The notes under the pieces were generated by a model that did not search any database, had not been told where the DNA came from, and saw nothing but the letters and a program-made list of their open reading frames with translations. Positions 19,015-28,492 of a stretch of 64,000 nt of DNA are shown here, in pieces. The stretch comes from Owenweeksia sp. (GTDB taxonomy: Bacteria > Bacteroidota > Bacteroidia > Flavobacteriales > Schleiferiaceae): contig NZNV01000010.1 of NCBI GenBank assembly GCA_002695025.1, positions 124,001 to 188,000 of the forward strand, in the 5' to 3' direction. A program made the translations under genes and the position numbers. How positions within the stretch are numbered: position 1 is the stretch's first letter; every line of letters begins with the position of its first letter.

Positions 19015-19761
19015 TTAATCCTGCACGGCTGTTTCTACAATCTGAACTTCTGCCTGGTGTATATTCAATTTTATCCAACCTAACTTGGTTTCAGAATTCA
19101 CCATTTTCCGGAATACAATGTATTTATCCACATCCTGTGGAAAGTCCCTGCAATTATCAGCCAGGTGTATAATTTCATATTCAAGGGTGGTGTCCGCAGG
19201 GTTTTTTATAATCCTCCATCCATCGGCAAATACCAAAGTGTTACTGCCCGCTTGAAAATACCCCGCCTGATCATTGAAAGTTCCTTTATCAACCGGCATT
19301 ACTTTAGTGGTATCTCCTGAAACTTCATATAATGAATAACCCGGCTCAGGCGAACAAGTATAGCGATAGCGTATTCCTACCGTATCACCATAGCCTCCAT
19401 CAGGCAAGGGCTTTCTTTCCCATTCAATCTTTTGGAACAATGAATCTCTTGTAGTGTAGCTGAACAATTCCATATCAACCAGGGGTATAATCTTTACGAA
19501 ATAATGGATGCCCGATCCGGGTGATTGCCAACTACTGGTTTCAAACATAAAATCATCCTCAAAATCATTTTCCAAATTGTATTTGGCTTCACTTAGCACT
19601 TCAATATTGCGGTTAGTAATAATCATGTTCATCGTATCACCAACTGAGAACACACTATTCTGAGGATCGGTATTGGTATCCGCAGGCTTGCTTTCCTTTT
19701 TACAAGCAAGCAGTGAAATGCTTAGGATACCAAATATGAGAGCAGGATACTTCATTTGCAT
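19015..19761 (-). CDS. Putative lipoprotein, function unknown
   Basis: 248-residue protein with a lipoprotein signal peptide (MKYPALIFGILSISLLACKK, lipobox LLAC), so it should be anchored through the cysteine to the inner or outer membrane. The mature part starts with a charged, disordered-looking linker (KKESKPADTNTDPQ) and then a single beta-rich domain of about 200 residues. Two ATGs (19761 and 19755) are possible starts. No family is recognised. It is preceded by about 215 bases to the divergent DUF819 gene and followed by about 180 bases in which nothing further is seen. Confidence 0.75.
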   Translation of the reverse strand: MQMKYPALIFGILSISLLACKKESKPADTNTDPQNSVFSVGDTMNMIITNRNIEVLSEAKYNLENDFEDDFMFETSSWQSPGSGIHYFVKIIPLVDMELFSYTTRDSLFQKIEWERKPLPDGGYGDTVGIRYRYTCSPEPGYSLYEVSGDTTKVMPVDKGTFNDQAGYFQAGSNTLVFADGWRIIKNPADTTLEYEIIHLADNCRDFPQDVDKYIVFRKMVNSETKLGWIKLNIHQAEVQIVETAVQD

Positions 19762-19980
19762 AGCTTTAATCTGATATTAAGGTAAAAGAGCATTCAAACT
19801 TGTAAATATAACTATATGGGCAGGATACTTATTGTTCTGCCCAATATCTCTCCGGATACCAGGTGAAGATGATACGTATCTTTTGCATCAATCTCTTTTG
19901 TTTCTATTAATTGAGGCTTGGTCCTGCTAATTTTAAAGCTTATACCCGAAAACCCTATTTTAGCCAAAAGCTCAATACCA

Positions 19981-21234
19981 ATGGAAGAAACCACTACCCC
20001 CCTTCTCACCAATGATGCCGTTGTTTTAGGCCTTTTAGTCATGATCCTGGGATTTGTATTCTTTACTTCCCATAGTGAAAAGTCAGGCTGGCAAAAGTTC
20101 TATACCTACGTTCCGGCCTTGTTGCTGTGCTATTTTATTCCTTCTGTTTTTAACTCGTTAGGGGTTATTGACGGGGAACAAAGCAACCTCTACTTTGTGG
20201 CTTCACGTTACCTGCTGCCCACCTCCCTGGTGCTGCTCACCCTGAGTATAGACCTTAAGGAGATCTGGAAGCTGCGTCATAAGGCGGGACTGATGTTCAT
20301 CACCGGAACGGTAGGAATCATTATTGGCGGCCCACTGGCGATATTGATCGTGAGTACCTTTGCGCCTGATGTAGTAGGTGGCCAGGGCCCGGAAGCCGTG
20401 TGGCGCGGACTTTCCACCATTGCCGGAAGCTGGATTGGCGGAGGCGCCAACCAGGCGGCTATGTTTGAGGTATTCCAACCTTCGGGTGAGCTCTTCTCCG
20501 CCACCATCGCGGTGGATGTCATCGTGGCCAACATCTGGATGGCCTTTTTGCTGTACGGGGCGGGCATTTCTTCACGGGTAGACCGTTATTTCAAAGCTGA
20601 TGCTTCTGCCGTGGACCGTCTTAAGGAAAAGATCGAGAACTACCACCTCAGCATCGCCAAGATCCCCACCTTAACGGATATCATGATCATCCTGGCCTTT
20701 GGCTTTGGTGCTACTGCCATAGGACATTTCGGGGCGGACCTTATTGCGCCCTTTATTGAAAACCATGCTCCTGGCCTGGCCAAATTCAGCCTCACCAGTG
20801 GCTTCTTCTGGCTGATCGTTATTGCCACTACGCTGGGCATCATCCTTTCCTTCACTAAGGCCCGTAAGCTGGAAGGAGCGGGAGCTTCCAAACTGGGGAG
20901 CGCCATGCTATACATCCTGGTAGCGACCATCGGTATGAAAATGAACGTACTCGCCATTTTCGATAATCCCGGTTTATTTATGGTGGGCCTCATCTGGATG
21001 CTGGTACATGTAACCTTATTGTTGGTGGTAGGACGCCTGATCAAAGCACCTTTCTTTTTTGTAGCGGTAGGCAGCCAGGCCAATGTGGGCGGAGCAGCCT
21101 CAGCCCCGGTAGTAGCCAGCGCCTTCCATCCTTCCCTGGCACCTGTAGGTGTATTACTGGCTGTACTCGGCTATGCTTTAGGGACTTACGGAGCCTATAT
21201 TTGCGGACTTTTAATGCAGGCGGCTGCACAATAA
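19981..21234 (+). CDS. DUF819-family membrane transporter-like protein
   Basis: 417-residue polytopic membrane protein with about ten hydrophobic helices, including the glycine-rich GSWIGGGANQAAMFE motif and a second SQANVGGAASAPVVA motif. These are characteristic of DUF819 (YjcL-like) proteins, which have two inverted repeats like bile-acid/sodium-symporter-fold transporters. Substrate unknown. The ATG at 19981 is preferred; an upstream TTG at 19920 would add non-conserved residues. It ends five bases before the M28 peptidase start, so the two are probably one transcript, which may hint that the transporter takes up peptide or amino-acid-derived products. Confidence 0.88.
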   Translation: MEETTTPLLTNDAVVLGLLVMILGFVFFTSHSEKSGWQKFYTYVPALLLCYFIPSVFNSLGVIDGEQSNLYFVASRYLLPTSLVLLTLSIDLKEIWKLRHKAGLMFITGTVGIIIGGPLAILIVSTFAPDVVGGQGPEAVWRGLSTIAGSWIGGGANQAAMFEVFQPSGELFSATIAVDVIVANIWMAFLLYGAGISSRVDRYFKADASAVDRLKEKIENYHLSIAKIPTLTDIMIILAFGFGATAIGHFGADLIAPFIENHAPGLAKFSLTSGFFWLIVIATTLGIILSFTKARKLEGAGASKLGSAMLYILVATIGMKMNVLAIFDNPGLFMVGLIWMLVHVTLLLVVGRLIKAPFFFVAVGSQANVGGAASAPVVASAFHPSLAPVGVLLAVLGYALGTYGAYICGLLMQAAAQ

Positions 21235-21238
21235 TCCT

Positions 21239-22603
21239 ATGAAAAAATTACTGGTTCTAACGGCCTTTATCACCGGCTTATCCGTCCAGGCCCAAACGGA
21301 TGAAACCGCAACCATCAAATCCATTTACACCCATGCCCTTACCAAACAGCAGGGCTATGAATGGCTGCGTAAACTCACCGGTATGGGTGGCCGCCTGGCA
21401 GGTTCGGATGAAGCTACGGAGGCGGTAAAGGCTTTTCAAAAAGTAGCGGACTCACTGGGCTTTACTACTCAATTGCAAGAAGTTACCGTGCCTCATTGGG
21501 TGCGCGGACCCAAGGAAGCTGCTTATTATACGTTGAATGGTCAACGCTACGAAGTAGCTGTTCGCGCTTTAGGAGGATCAATAGCTACACCGGCTGAAGG
21601 GCTTACAGCGGAAGTAGTGGAGATCACTTCCTTTGAGCAGCTGGACACGATGACGGATGAACTGGAAGGCAGGATCGCCTTTTACAACATGCCTATGGAC
21701 CCGGCTTTTATCAATACTTTCTTTGCCTACGGCAGCGCGGTTAAGCAACGTTATGTCGGTGCCCTGGAAGCTTCCAAAAAAGGAGCCGTAGGAGTGGTAG
21801 CCCGCTCCCTCAGTTCCAGCATCAACCCCTACCCGCATACGGGCAGTATGACCTATGCCGGGGCGGATCAGCAAATACCGGCTTGTGCCATCAGTACTTT
21901 ACACGCGGAACAATTGAGCCGCGACCTGAAAGCCAATCCCAAACTGGAATTCTTCATGCAGATGGCCCCCAGGGAGCTGGACAGCGTGGTTTCCTATAAC
22001 CTGGTAGCCGAAATCAAAGGCTCGGAAAAACCGGAAGAGGTGATTGTGATTGGCGGGCATATTGACTCCTGGGACCTGGGTACCGGGGCCCATGATGATG
22101 GTGCGGGCTGTATGCACAGCCTGGATGCTGTCTGGCTACTTAAAGAACTGGACCTTTTACCTAAACGGACCTTACGTGTGGTTTTCTTTATGAACGAGGA
22201 ATTTGGCCTCAACGGGGCAAAGGTCTACGCTCAACGCTCAAAAGAGGAGGGCATTGACCATGTTATTGCCATGGAATCGGATGCGGGAGGCTTTACGCCC
22301 CGTGGTATCAGTATGGTGGCCCCGGACAGTATTATAACGCGTATTCGCAAACTTCGCGACTACCTGGAGCCTTATGGAGTGCATGAATTCAGTGAAACCG
22401 GGGCCGGAGCGGATATCAGCCAGCTTAAAAGCGATGACCTGGTGATGATAGGCCTGCGCCCGGACAGCCACCGGTACTTTGAGGTACATCATTCCAGCCA
22501 GGACGTACTGGCCCAGGTAAACGCCCGCGAACTGGAATTGGGGTCGGCCACTTTAGCGGCCCTTATTTACCTGTTGGATAAATACGATATAGTAGCGCTT
22601 TAA
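21239..22603 (+). CDS. Secreted M28-family zinc aminopeptidase/carboxypeptidase Q-like
   Basis: 454-residue exported metallopeptidase with a signal peptide (1-19, VQAQ). A PA-like insert (about 120-240) precedes the catalytic core. The two-zinc site of family M28 is complete: H274 in GGHIDSWD, bridging D286 in GAHDDGAG, general base/ligand E320-E321 in MNEEFG, D348 in ESDAGG and a His in YFEVHHSSQD (417/418). The overall arrangement is closest to plasma glutamate carboxypeptidase/carboxypeptidase Q-like M28 proteins, which trim dipeptides or small peptides in the periplasm or outside the cell. It follows the DUF819 gene by five bases. It is convergent with the 1608-residue SpvB-like gene, 33 bases apart, without a clear terminator. 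Confidence 0.92.
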   Translation: MKKLLVLTAFITGLSVQAQTDETATIKSIYTHALTKQQGYEWLRKLTGMGGRLAGSDEATEAVKAFQKVADSLGFTTQLQEVTVPHWVRGPKEAAYYTLNGQRYEVAVRALGGSIATPAEGLTAEVVEITSFEQLDTMTDELEGRIAFYNMPMDPAFINTFFAYGSAVKQRYVGALEASKKGAVGVVARSLSSSINPYPHTGSMTYAGADQQIPACAISTLHAEQLSRDLKANPKLEFFMQMAPRELDSVVSYNLVAEIKGSEKPEEVIVIGGHIDSWDLGTGAHDDGAGCMHSLDAVWLLKELDLLPKRTLRVVFFMNEEFGLNGAKVYAQRSKEEGIDHVIAMESDAGGFTPRGISMVAPDSIITRIRKLRDYLEPYGVHEFSETGAGADISQLKSDDLVMIGLRPDSHRYFEVHHSSQDVLAQVNARELELGSATLAALIYLLDKYDIVAL

Positions 22604-22636
22604 AAGCATTTCTCTTTACTACACTATTATACCGTA

Positions 22637-25600
22637 TTACAGACCTCTCATGTTATAATGGTAATCCTTTACTGGTTTAAAACCTCCTGAGTAATTCTCA
22701 TTTTCGGCCACCTCCACATACACACTTACCACGCTATTTCGACTATCATAATTATACACCCTGGCAAAGTGATTATCGTTTAATTCTGCTACCAATCGCC
22801 CCTTTTCATCGTACACATAGGTGTTGGATGTGGAATTGAAGGGAACTACTTTCCAATCATCGACAATGGCAGGTGCTGAGCCTGATTTAAAAAGAGTGAA
22901 CTCCAGTTTTTCAGGGTTGCTGTAGCTGCTTACATCCACCTTCATGGTTACCAGTGACCAGTCTCCCGCCTGAACGGATTCAGTAGCAGATATAGTACCC
23001 ATGTTTACCGTGGAGCCATTTTGTAGCTTAAGATTCGCCTTCATTCTGAAATTATCCTTGCCGGTTTTGTAGACCCATACCTGGCTATAAAAAACCTTAT
23101 TGTTATTTCCTTCAAATTCAATAGTTCCTGTTACGCCAGAGCTACCTGTTAGTTTAACAGATTTTTTTCCGGTATGTGCCACATCGGTATGGAATGGCGC
23201 GTAAGAGGGTACCCTGCGAATGTTGTCTGCCGTTATGCCTTGTATTTCGGCATATTCATAGCTAGCTTCTTCAAAACTGGTAAATAGTGCTTCTTTATAT
23301 CGGGTATTGGTGGCCGAAAGAACCTCTCGTTCATATCTGTTATCCTGACGCAACGAACTATACTGACCTGAAACACCACTCCTTGCCTCAATAGGATGAG
23401 AAAAAGGATTGTACCTGGTAATTTCATATAGCTTTAGCCAGCTATCCGGGTGGGTCGAAGAAGAATGATCGAAATCCGTAAAACCAACGTAGCTTCCATC
23501 GGGGTTTATATTATCATTCCACACATATTCTTCTTTGATCCTCCACTCTCCATTAGGCCGATTAACATCTGTAAAGTCTGAATAGGTAGAATTCATTTTT
23601 CGATAAGACCAGTTGTTGTCCCATACGGTAGCAAAAGCCGATATCTCTTCCTTTACATTATTTTCATTGTAGGCATATAATTTCTCATACGCTATTTGCG
23701 ATAGCATGTTCTTATTAGAAGAAGATATGGCTTTGCTGGCCATGCCGGAGTAAACCGTGTAGGCTGGCACCACTTCTGTTTCAAACTTACCTCCCCAGCT
23801 ATCTTTGTATTTTGATTTAAGAACGGCTCCTGTCAACAGATCAATATCGGTATTATAAACTTCCTTGGTACCCGTAGCGTCCTTAAAAATTACCGTTTTA
23901 GGGATGGTAGGATAATTTCTGGTAGAGGTTCTTACCAAGTAATTGTTTTGGACATTATTAACATAACCTTGGCTAAATTTTAAGGCTCCCATGCTATAGA
24001 TGCCCAATTTATTCTGATCATAAATCAAATCAGCCGGAGTAAAATATTCGTAGTTAACCCTGCTCACAATTTCATTGTATTTATTAGCATTAATAATTCC
24101 CGCCAACTGACCTATTTTAGAGGTCTTCATATCATAAAAGTAATTTTTAGTTCTATGAAGCCTGCCACTCCAGCCTTCCGGATGATAATTCTGATCTGTT
24201 GACTCCCGTGCTTCAATCATATCTGCATCAGGGGTAAAAAAGCTGTATATATTCTTGGAAAGGTAATCCCCATCCGTCTGATAATCATTTAAGACCGTAA
24301 CCATACCGTACAGCACAGGTGTGCTGGCATAATCATAATAATCATAGAAGTCATAGTGCGAGCTCTTGATATATTCCGGCTCTTTACTACATACTCCGGA
24401 ACTGATGCCTGTTTCGGTAGCATCAAAGGTGTATAGGTATTTTGTTCTTTTGGACGTATTATCAATATGATCGGTAAGAGTAACCATGGAAACTCTAACA
24501 TCTCCACCCGTTTTATTGTAGTTTTTATATTCCATTTTACCACTGTGTATGTGATCATACCCGGGCAATAGGGAGCTCAGAGAGGAAGAACTCTCGGACG
24601 TTATTACACTCTTGTTGTGATCCTTAACAGTTACTTTGGAATAATAAAGTTTATCATCTGTTACAGACGAGATCTTGAAATCCAGGTAATACGTTTTAAT
24701 GGTGGGCGGGAAAATAGATTCTCTAACCTGAAACGGATAGTTGTATATTCTATCACCGGCTTCAAAGGCATCTTCAAAAGGTATATTATTGGCCTCTTTT
24801 AGATATTTATTTGAGAGATTGTTATCCTGCTTGACCAGGAATCCCATTTTTTCTCCACTGACGGTATAATAATTATCTCTTTCATAATCAAACTCTATTT
24901 CCAGTCCTCCTCCGGTATTTACGGAAGATAAATGCCAATAAATAGGGTCAGATGGATTTACCTTATGGTCATTATACGCGGCTGATTTGCCTGGTGCCGG
25001 AAACTGCCAACCATCCCAATCATTAGGATTGTAAGGCTGGCTGGGATTGGTATACCCGAAAGTCATATCCGGTATTAATTTCACGTTACCCGGCCCGTAG
25101 GTTTGTACGGACTTAAGGGTTAATCTACCCATTCTTGGTTGACTGACCGCATTTATATTTTCATAAGAATTGGTGGTATTTGGAGCCAGGCTGTAGTCTG
25201 TATCAAACACTATTCTCTGCAACTGTTTTTGCTCAATAAAATCGCGAGCACTCTGACTAAGGTCTGCGATATCATATACATCCAATACGCCATTAAAACC
25301 GGTTGTACCGTTTGTAGCGGGAGTGGAACCCTGATTACTGTAATGAAGGCCGTACCCACCGTTGGATGTATATTCCACCAGTTTGTTATAATCTTGATTC
25401 TTAAGCAGGATTATTTCATTGAGTTTAAGGCTATGGCTCGCTTTAGTTTCTCCAAATACGGGTGACCCGGCCGAACTATAAAAGCCTTTGCCGTCAGTTT
25501 TAATATCCTTTACAAAAAGAGCCGTATGCGTGCGTGTAGTAATTTTATTGAGATATACATTTTGCCTGGTTCCGTGTACATAGGATTTATAGGTGTTATC

Positions 25601-27463
25601 CTTATTCTGTGTATAACCACTAAACGGGTAGCGCCACTCGTAGTGATTAGAGAAAACCCCATAATCCATTTTAACCCAGTAGCCCCAATCGCTTTCATCA
25701 ACCTTTCCATTATTATTAATGTCTACAAAATCGGAACCGGTTATGGCCGTTAATAACCAAGCTGTGGCGTACCGGTTACTATTTTCCGTAGAACTGTAGT
25801 CATCCGTATCAGCCGTTCTGATAGATTTTGCAAACTGATATTTATTGTATACCGGATAGGCAAAATGATAGGTAGTTCCATCACTACCGGTAACCATAAT
25901 TCCTCCTATTCCATTAGCAGGAAAACTGGTGCTACCAGGAACAGGTTCTTTCATAAAACCTTTTTGTACTGGTAAACTGGTTTGTAATTCAGCATTGGAA
26001 AACCACTCTACGTTGTTGGCCTTAACAAGCTTATCCCCTATCATGCTACCGTCATTTCTTGAGTCAATACGCTTCCCATTTTGATAGAGGTGGGTGTCAC
26101 TTAATTTACACTCTGTTACGAGAACATTATTACCGTTGCGATAATCCCGCAAAGTTGCTCCCGCTGAGCTCCAAGTAAGGTTACCGTTTCCTAAATGATT
26201 ATCGTAAAAATTGGTATTACTGTTATATATAAACTGAACCTTGCCATAGGTATCATTACTGTTGAAAAACGGGGCGGGCATATAGTACTCGTGCAGATCG
26301 CGGGTATTCCCGGCAACAGACCCCACTTCTTTTCGAAGTGGCATAATACCTCCGCTTATGCCCGGGGCTTTAACATTGTAAGAATCATACGCAATATGGA
26401 TGGAATTATCGGAGCGAGTACCATCCTTACTGGTTACATCGGATACTGTGGTGCCAAAAGAATTATCCCCTTTATAAGATTTAATGTTCTGGGCACTTCC
26501 ATTTCCTTCTTTTAAATACGTTTGCACATTGCTACTATTCCACAACTTTGTGTAATTATTACCGTGCAAGGCAGAATTCTCCACTTCTCCCAAGTAAAGA
26601 CTGCCAAAAACATGCATATCTGTTTCAAGGTTAAGGAAATATTCGTATTCTTTTTTAAAGAAAGTGCTTTTTGATGGTAGTGTTCTTTTTACATAATCAT
26701 TAATGGTGGCTACCTGTTGGGTATTACCATTCATGCCATTGGAAATACTCTGTGAAATTGCGCCTCCAATTACCTGCCGCACCAAAGTCTGCCCAATAGA
26801 AGCTGCAGCGGAACCAACACTTGAAAAATCAAGGCTCAGTGAGGTGCCCAGCATATATGCACTTGCAATAGAACTAAAGACGGTAAATACATCGCCATGC
26901 CATTTATCTTCCATTTCTGAGGTATAAGTAACACCAATGGCAGTAAAACCTTTTCGAGTACCAAAACCCACCCGAAAAATACTACCGAGACCCACGCTAC
27001 CTCCAGACCCGGCCTCAGAATCCCAGTTTTCTTCATACAAACCAAAGACATTAAGATGATAGCCATGCCCTCCGTCATCATGGAGGGTATTCTCAATCTG
27101 TTCAGTCACAAAATCATCAGGAAACATAGCTACATCCCGCGTAATTGCACCGGCATTCAAAGACCAGCCCAAGCCCACCCAAGAAGACTCCTGACCATGG
27201 GTAATACCAGAGTGATAGGCCAGTGGCATGGAAAATCCACCTTCGGGACTAGGTACGTTCAAGAGGGGAAGGGTATACGCCAGGTTTCCGGTTACCAGGT
27301 TTACCATATCGCTGGTAGCGGTAGATTCATACGCTTCATATTCAGACTGGCGGGTTCCCCCTCCCAACGCCCAGCTTGTGGTGGGAAATAATTGGACATT
27401 CAGGAAAACCAAAGCGGTTGTCCAGCCGACTACTTTCTTCTTTAGGTTAAAAGGCTTTTTCAT
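22637..27463 (-). CDS. Giant secreted SpvB/Rhs-like protein without an Rhs core
   Basis: 1608-residue exported protein, last gene of the six-gene Rhs operon. The signal peptide (about 1-33, ending TTSWA) is followed by SDMVNLVTGNLAYTLPLLNVP and a GLGWSLNAG segment. This resembles the SpvB/TcaC N-terminal theme of Tc-toxin B subunits (LPxxxGxxxPxLxLxYxS...GxGWSL). A very long beta-rich central region with many Y/N/T residues follows. Near the C terminus lies a carbohydrate-binding-module-like beta-sandwich (about 1410-1550, AHTGKKSVKLTG ... WSLVTMKVDV), then YD-repeat-like strands (YVYDEKGRLVAELND, YNYDSRNSV), and the protein stops without the DPxG core. Its ATG overlaps the preceding stop (ATGA). 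Probably the structural partner of the Rhs protein; toxin function is unproven. Confidence 0.85.
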   Translation of the reverse strand: MKKPFNLKKKVVGWTTALVFLNVQLFPTTSWALGGGTRQSEYEAYESTATSDMVNLVTGNLAYTLPLLNVPSPEGGFSMPLAYHSGITHGQESSWVGLGWSLNAGAITRDVAMFPDDFVTEQIENTLHDDGGHGYHLNVFGLYEENWDSEAGSGGSVGLGSIFRVGFGTRKGFTAIGVTYTSEMEDKWHGDVFTVFSSIASAYMLGTSLSLDFSSVGSAAASIGQTLVRQVIGGAISQSISNGMNGNTQQVATINDYVKRTLPSKSTFFKKEYEYFLNLETDMHVFGSLYLGEVENSALHGNNYTKLWNSSNVQTYLKEGNGSAQNIKSYKGDNSFGTTVSDVTSKDGTRSDNSIHIAYDSYNVKAPGISGGIMPLRKEVGSVAGNTRDLHEYYMPAPFFNSNDTYGKVQFIYNSNTNFYDNHLGNGNLTWSSAGATLRDYRNGNNVLVTECKLSDTHLYQNGKRIDSRNDGSMIGDKLVKANNVEWFSNAELQTSLPVQKGFMKEPVPGSTSFPANGIGGIMVTGSDGTTYHFAYPVYNKYQFAKSIRTADTDDYSSTENSNRYATAWLLTAITGSDFVDINNNGKVDESDWGYWVKMDYGVFSNHYEWRYPFSGYTQNKDNTYKSYVHGTRQNVYLNKITTRTHTALFVKDIKTDGKGFYSSAGSPVFGETKASHSLKLNEIILLKNQDYNKLVEYTSNGGYGLHYSNQGSTPATNGTTGFNGVLDVYDIADLSQSARDFIEQKQLQRIVFDTDYSLAPNTTNSYENINAVSQPRMGRLTLKSVQTYGPGNVKLIPDMTFGYTNPSQPYNPNDWDGWQFPAPGKSAAYNDHKVNPSDPIYWHLSSVNTGGGLEIEFDYERDNYYTVSGEKMGFLVKQDNNLSNKYLKEANNIPFEDAFEAGDRIYNYPFQVRESIFPPTIKTYYLDFKISSVTDDKLYYSKVTVKDHNKSVITSESSSSLSSLLPGYDHIHSGKMEYKNYNKTGGDVRVSMVTLTDHIDNTSKRTKYLYTFDATETGISSGVCSKEPEYIKSSHYDFYDYYDYASTPVLYGMVTVLNDYQTDGDYLSKNIYSFFTPDADMIEARESTDQNYHPEGWSGRLHRTKNYFYDMKTSKIGQLAGIINANKYNEIVSRVNYEYFTPADLIYDQNKLGIYSMGALKFSQGYVNNVQNNYLVRTSTRNYPTIPKTVIFKDATGTKEVYNTDIDLLTGAVLKSKYKDSWGGKFETEVVPAYTVYSGMASKAISSSNKNMLSQIAYEKLYAYNENNVKEEISAFATVWDNNWSYRKMNSTYSDFTDVNRPNGEWRIKEEYVWNDNINPDGSYVGFTDFDHSSSTHPDSWLKLYEITRYNPFSHPIEARSGVSGQYSSLRQDNRYEREVLSATNTRYKEALFTSFEEASYEYAEIQGITADNIRRVPSYAPFHTDVAHTGKKSVKLTGSSGVTGTIEFEGNNNKVFYSQVWVYKTGKDNFRMKANLKLQNGSTVNMGTISATESVQAGDWSLVTMKVDVSSYSNPEKLEFTLFKSGSAPAIVDDWKVVPFNSTSNTYVYDEKGRLVAELNDNHFARVYNYDSRNSVVSVYVEVAENENYSGGFKPVKDYHYNMRGL

Positions 27464-28017
27464 AGGTTTTGGGCTAAGTTTTTGATCTTTTCAAGATCCT
27501 TATGCTGGTATTTAAACAGGTATTGTTCACCATCAAAAGGTGAATGAAAATAAAATGAGGTGCCGGGCTTTGTAATTACTTCAGATGGATAGGTAATTAA
27601 AACGCGACTCTTATCGGTATAATCAAAGGTGCGAAGCATACGGGTTTGGAGAGGCATTATCCTGTCTCCGCTAGCCGTAACTGCGTAATAGGTTTCACCC
27701 TGGTTAAAAGAAAGTTGATTGATTGCCTTTTTAAAGCGGGCTTCATCTGCAGCTAAAAAATTTACCGGATTTTCTCCTTTTTGGGAAATATCCAATACAA
27801 ACACCGCCACTTCATTACTCTCTTCCATTCCCTGTAAAAGTTCTACGGGACGATAGGCCATAGATACTGTATACAGACCTTTGGTAATTTTAACACGTCC
27901 ACCGCTTTCCGGCAGATGCAAGTACGCTTCCATCTCCTTTTTACTTTGAGGGCCGTTATGGCAAGCAATACTCAAAAGGAATAGAATTGCTATTATAAGC
28001 TTATTCTTTCTCGGCAT
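27460..28017 (-). CDS. Putative lipoprotein of the Rhs operon
   Basis: 185-residue protein with a lipoprotein signal (MPRKNKLIIAILFLLSIACH, lipobox SIAC). The mature domain of about 160 residues looks beta-rich with no recognised motif. It has a KITKGLYTVSMAYRPVELLQG segment near its start and ends in a charged helix (KDLEKIKNLAQNL). It overlaps the OmpH-like gene upstream by 17 bases and the SpvB-like gene downstream by four (ATGA), so it is translationally coupled on both sides. A role as membrane-anchored assembly or adaptor factor for the large secreted partners is inference from context only. Confidence 0.82.
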   Translation of the reverse strand: MPRKNKLIIAILFLLSIACHNGPQSKKEMEAYLHLPESGGRVKITKGLYTVSMAYRPVELLQGMEESNEVAVFVLDISQKGENPVNFLAADEARFKKAINQLSFNQGETYYAVTASGDRIMPLQTRMLRTFDYTDKSRVLITYPSEVITKPGTSFYFHSPFDGEQYLFKYQHKDLEKIKNLAQNL

Positions 28018-28462
28018 GAAGTTCCTTCAAAATTTCCTCGGTAATATTAGTCACCGAATCCACAAACAAAACATTCCCACTTTGATTGGCTCCAACTATC
28101 ATACTGTAGTTATTCTTCTTTGCGTATTGAGCTATCAATTGATCTATCTCATCCGTAACCTGCCTGCTTATCCTTTCATCTTCGCCTTTCAAATGCTTCT
28201 GATATACCTCTCTTCGTCTCATATAGAAAGCTCTAAGAGAATCACTACCTAGCCCTTGTTGATCGAGCCAAGTAATCTGGTTTTGGATAGAGTCCAGTTC
28301 CCTTTCAGCTTTTTGCCATTTTACTCTAATCTGCTGAAGTTCTGGCTGACTTTCTCCATATTGGGCTATTAGCTGGGTAGTATCTACGCAACCAATCTTA
28401 GGTACCTGACGGGTACATCCTATACTAGCTAATAGCACTAATACTGCACTTATATTTCTCAT
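28001..28462 (-). CDS. OmpH/Skp-like chaperone lipoprotein
   Basis: 153-residue lipoprotein (signal MRNISAVLVLLASIGC, Cys16). After the lipobox it shows the OmpH/Skp pattern: strand KIGCVDTTQLI, a long coiled coil (about 40-115) with heptad-like charge, and the closing beta/alpha segment YSMIVGANQSGNVLFVDSVTNITEEILKEL. Skp-type proteins are trimeric periplasmic holdases that shield unfolded outer-membrane and secreted proteins; this one is lipid-anchored rather than free. It lies between the Rhs gene and the SpvB-like gene, so a dedicated chaperone role for these giants is the likely inference. The stop overlaps the next gene by 17 bases. Confidence 0.87.
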   Translation of the reverse strand: MRNISAVLVLLASIGCTRQVPKIGCVDTTQLIAQYGESQPELQQIRVKWQKAERELDSIQNQITWLDQQGLGSDSLRAFYMRRREVYQKHLKGEDERISRQVTDEIDQLIAQYAKKNNYSMIVGANQSGNVLFVDSVTNITEEILKELHAEKE

Positions 28463-28492
28463 TTTAATTTTCTTGTTTTTAGCGCATTGGCT

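Noticed and set aside
19812-20042. 76-codon minus-strand frame across the DUF819 start
   Set aside because: Overlaps the start and first helix of DUF819 and has no signal or motif.
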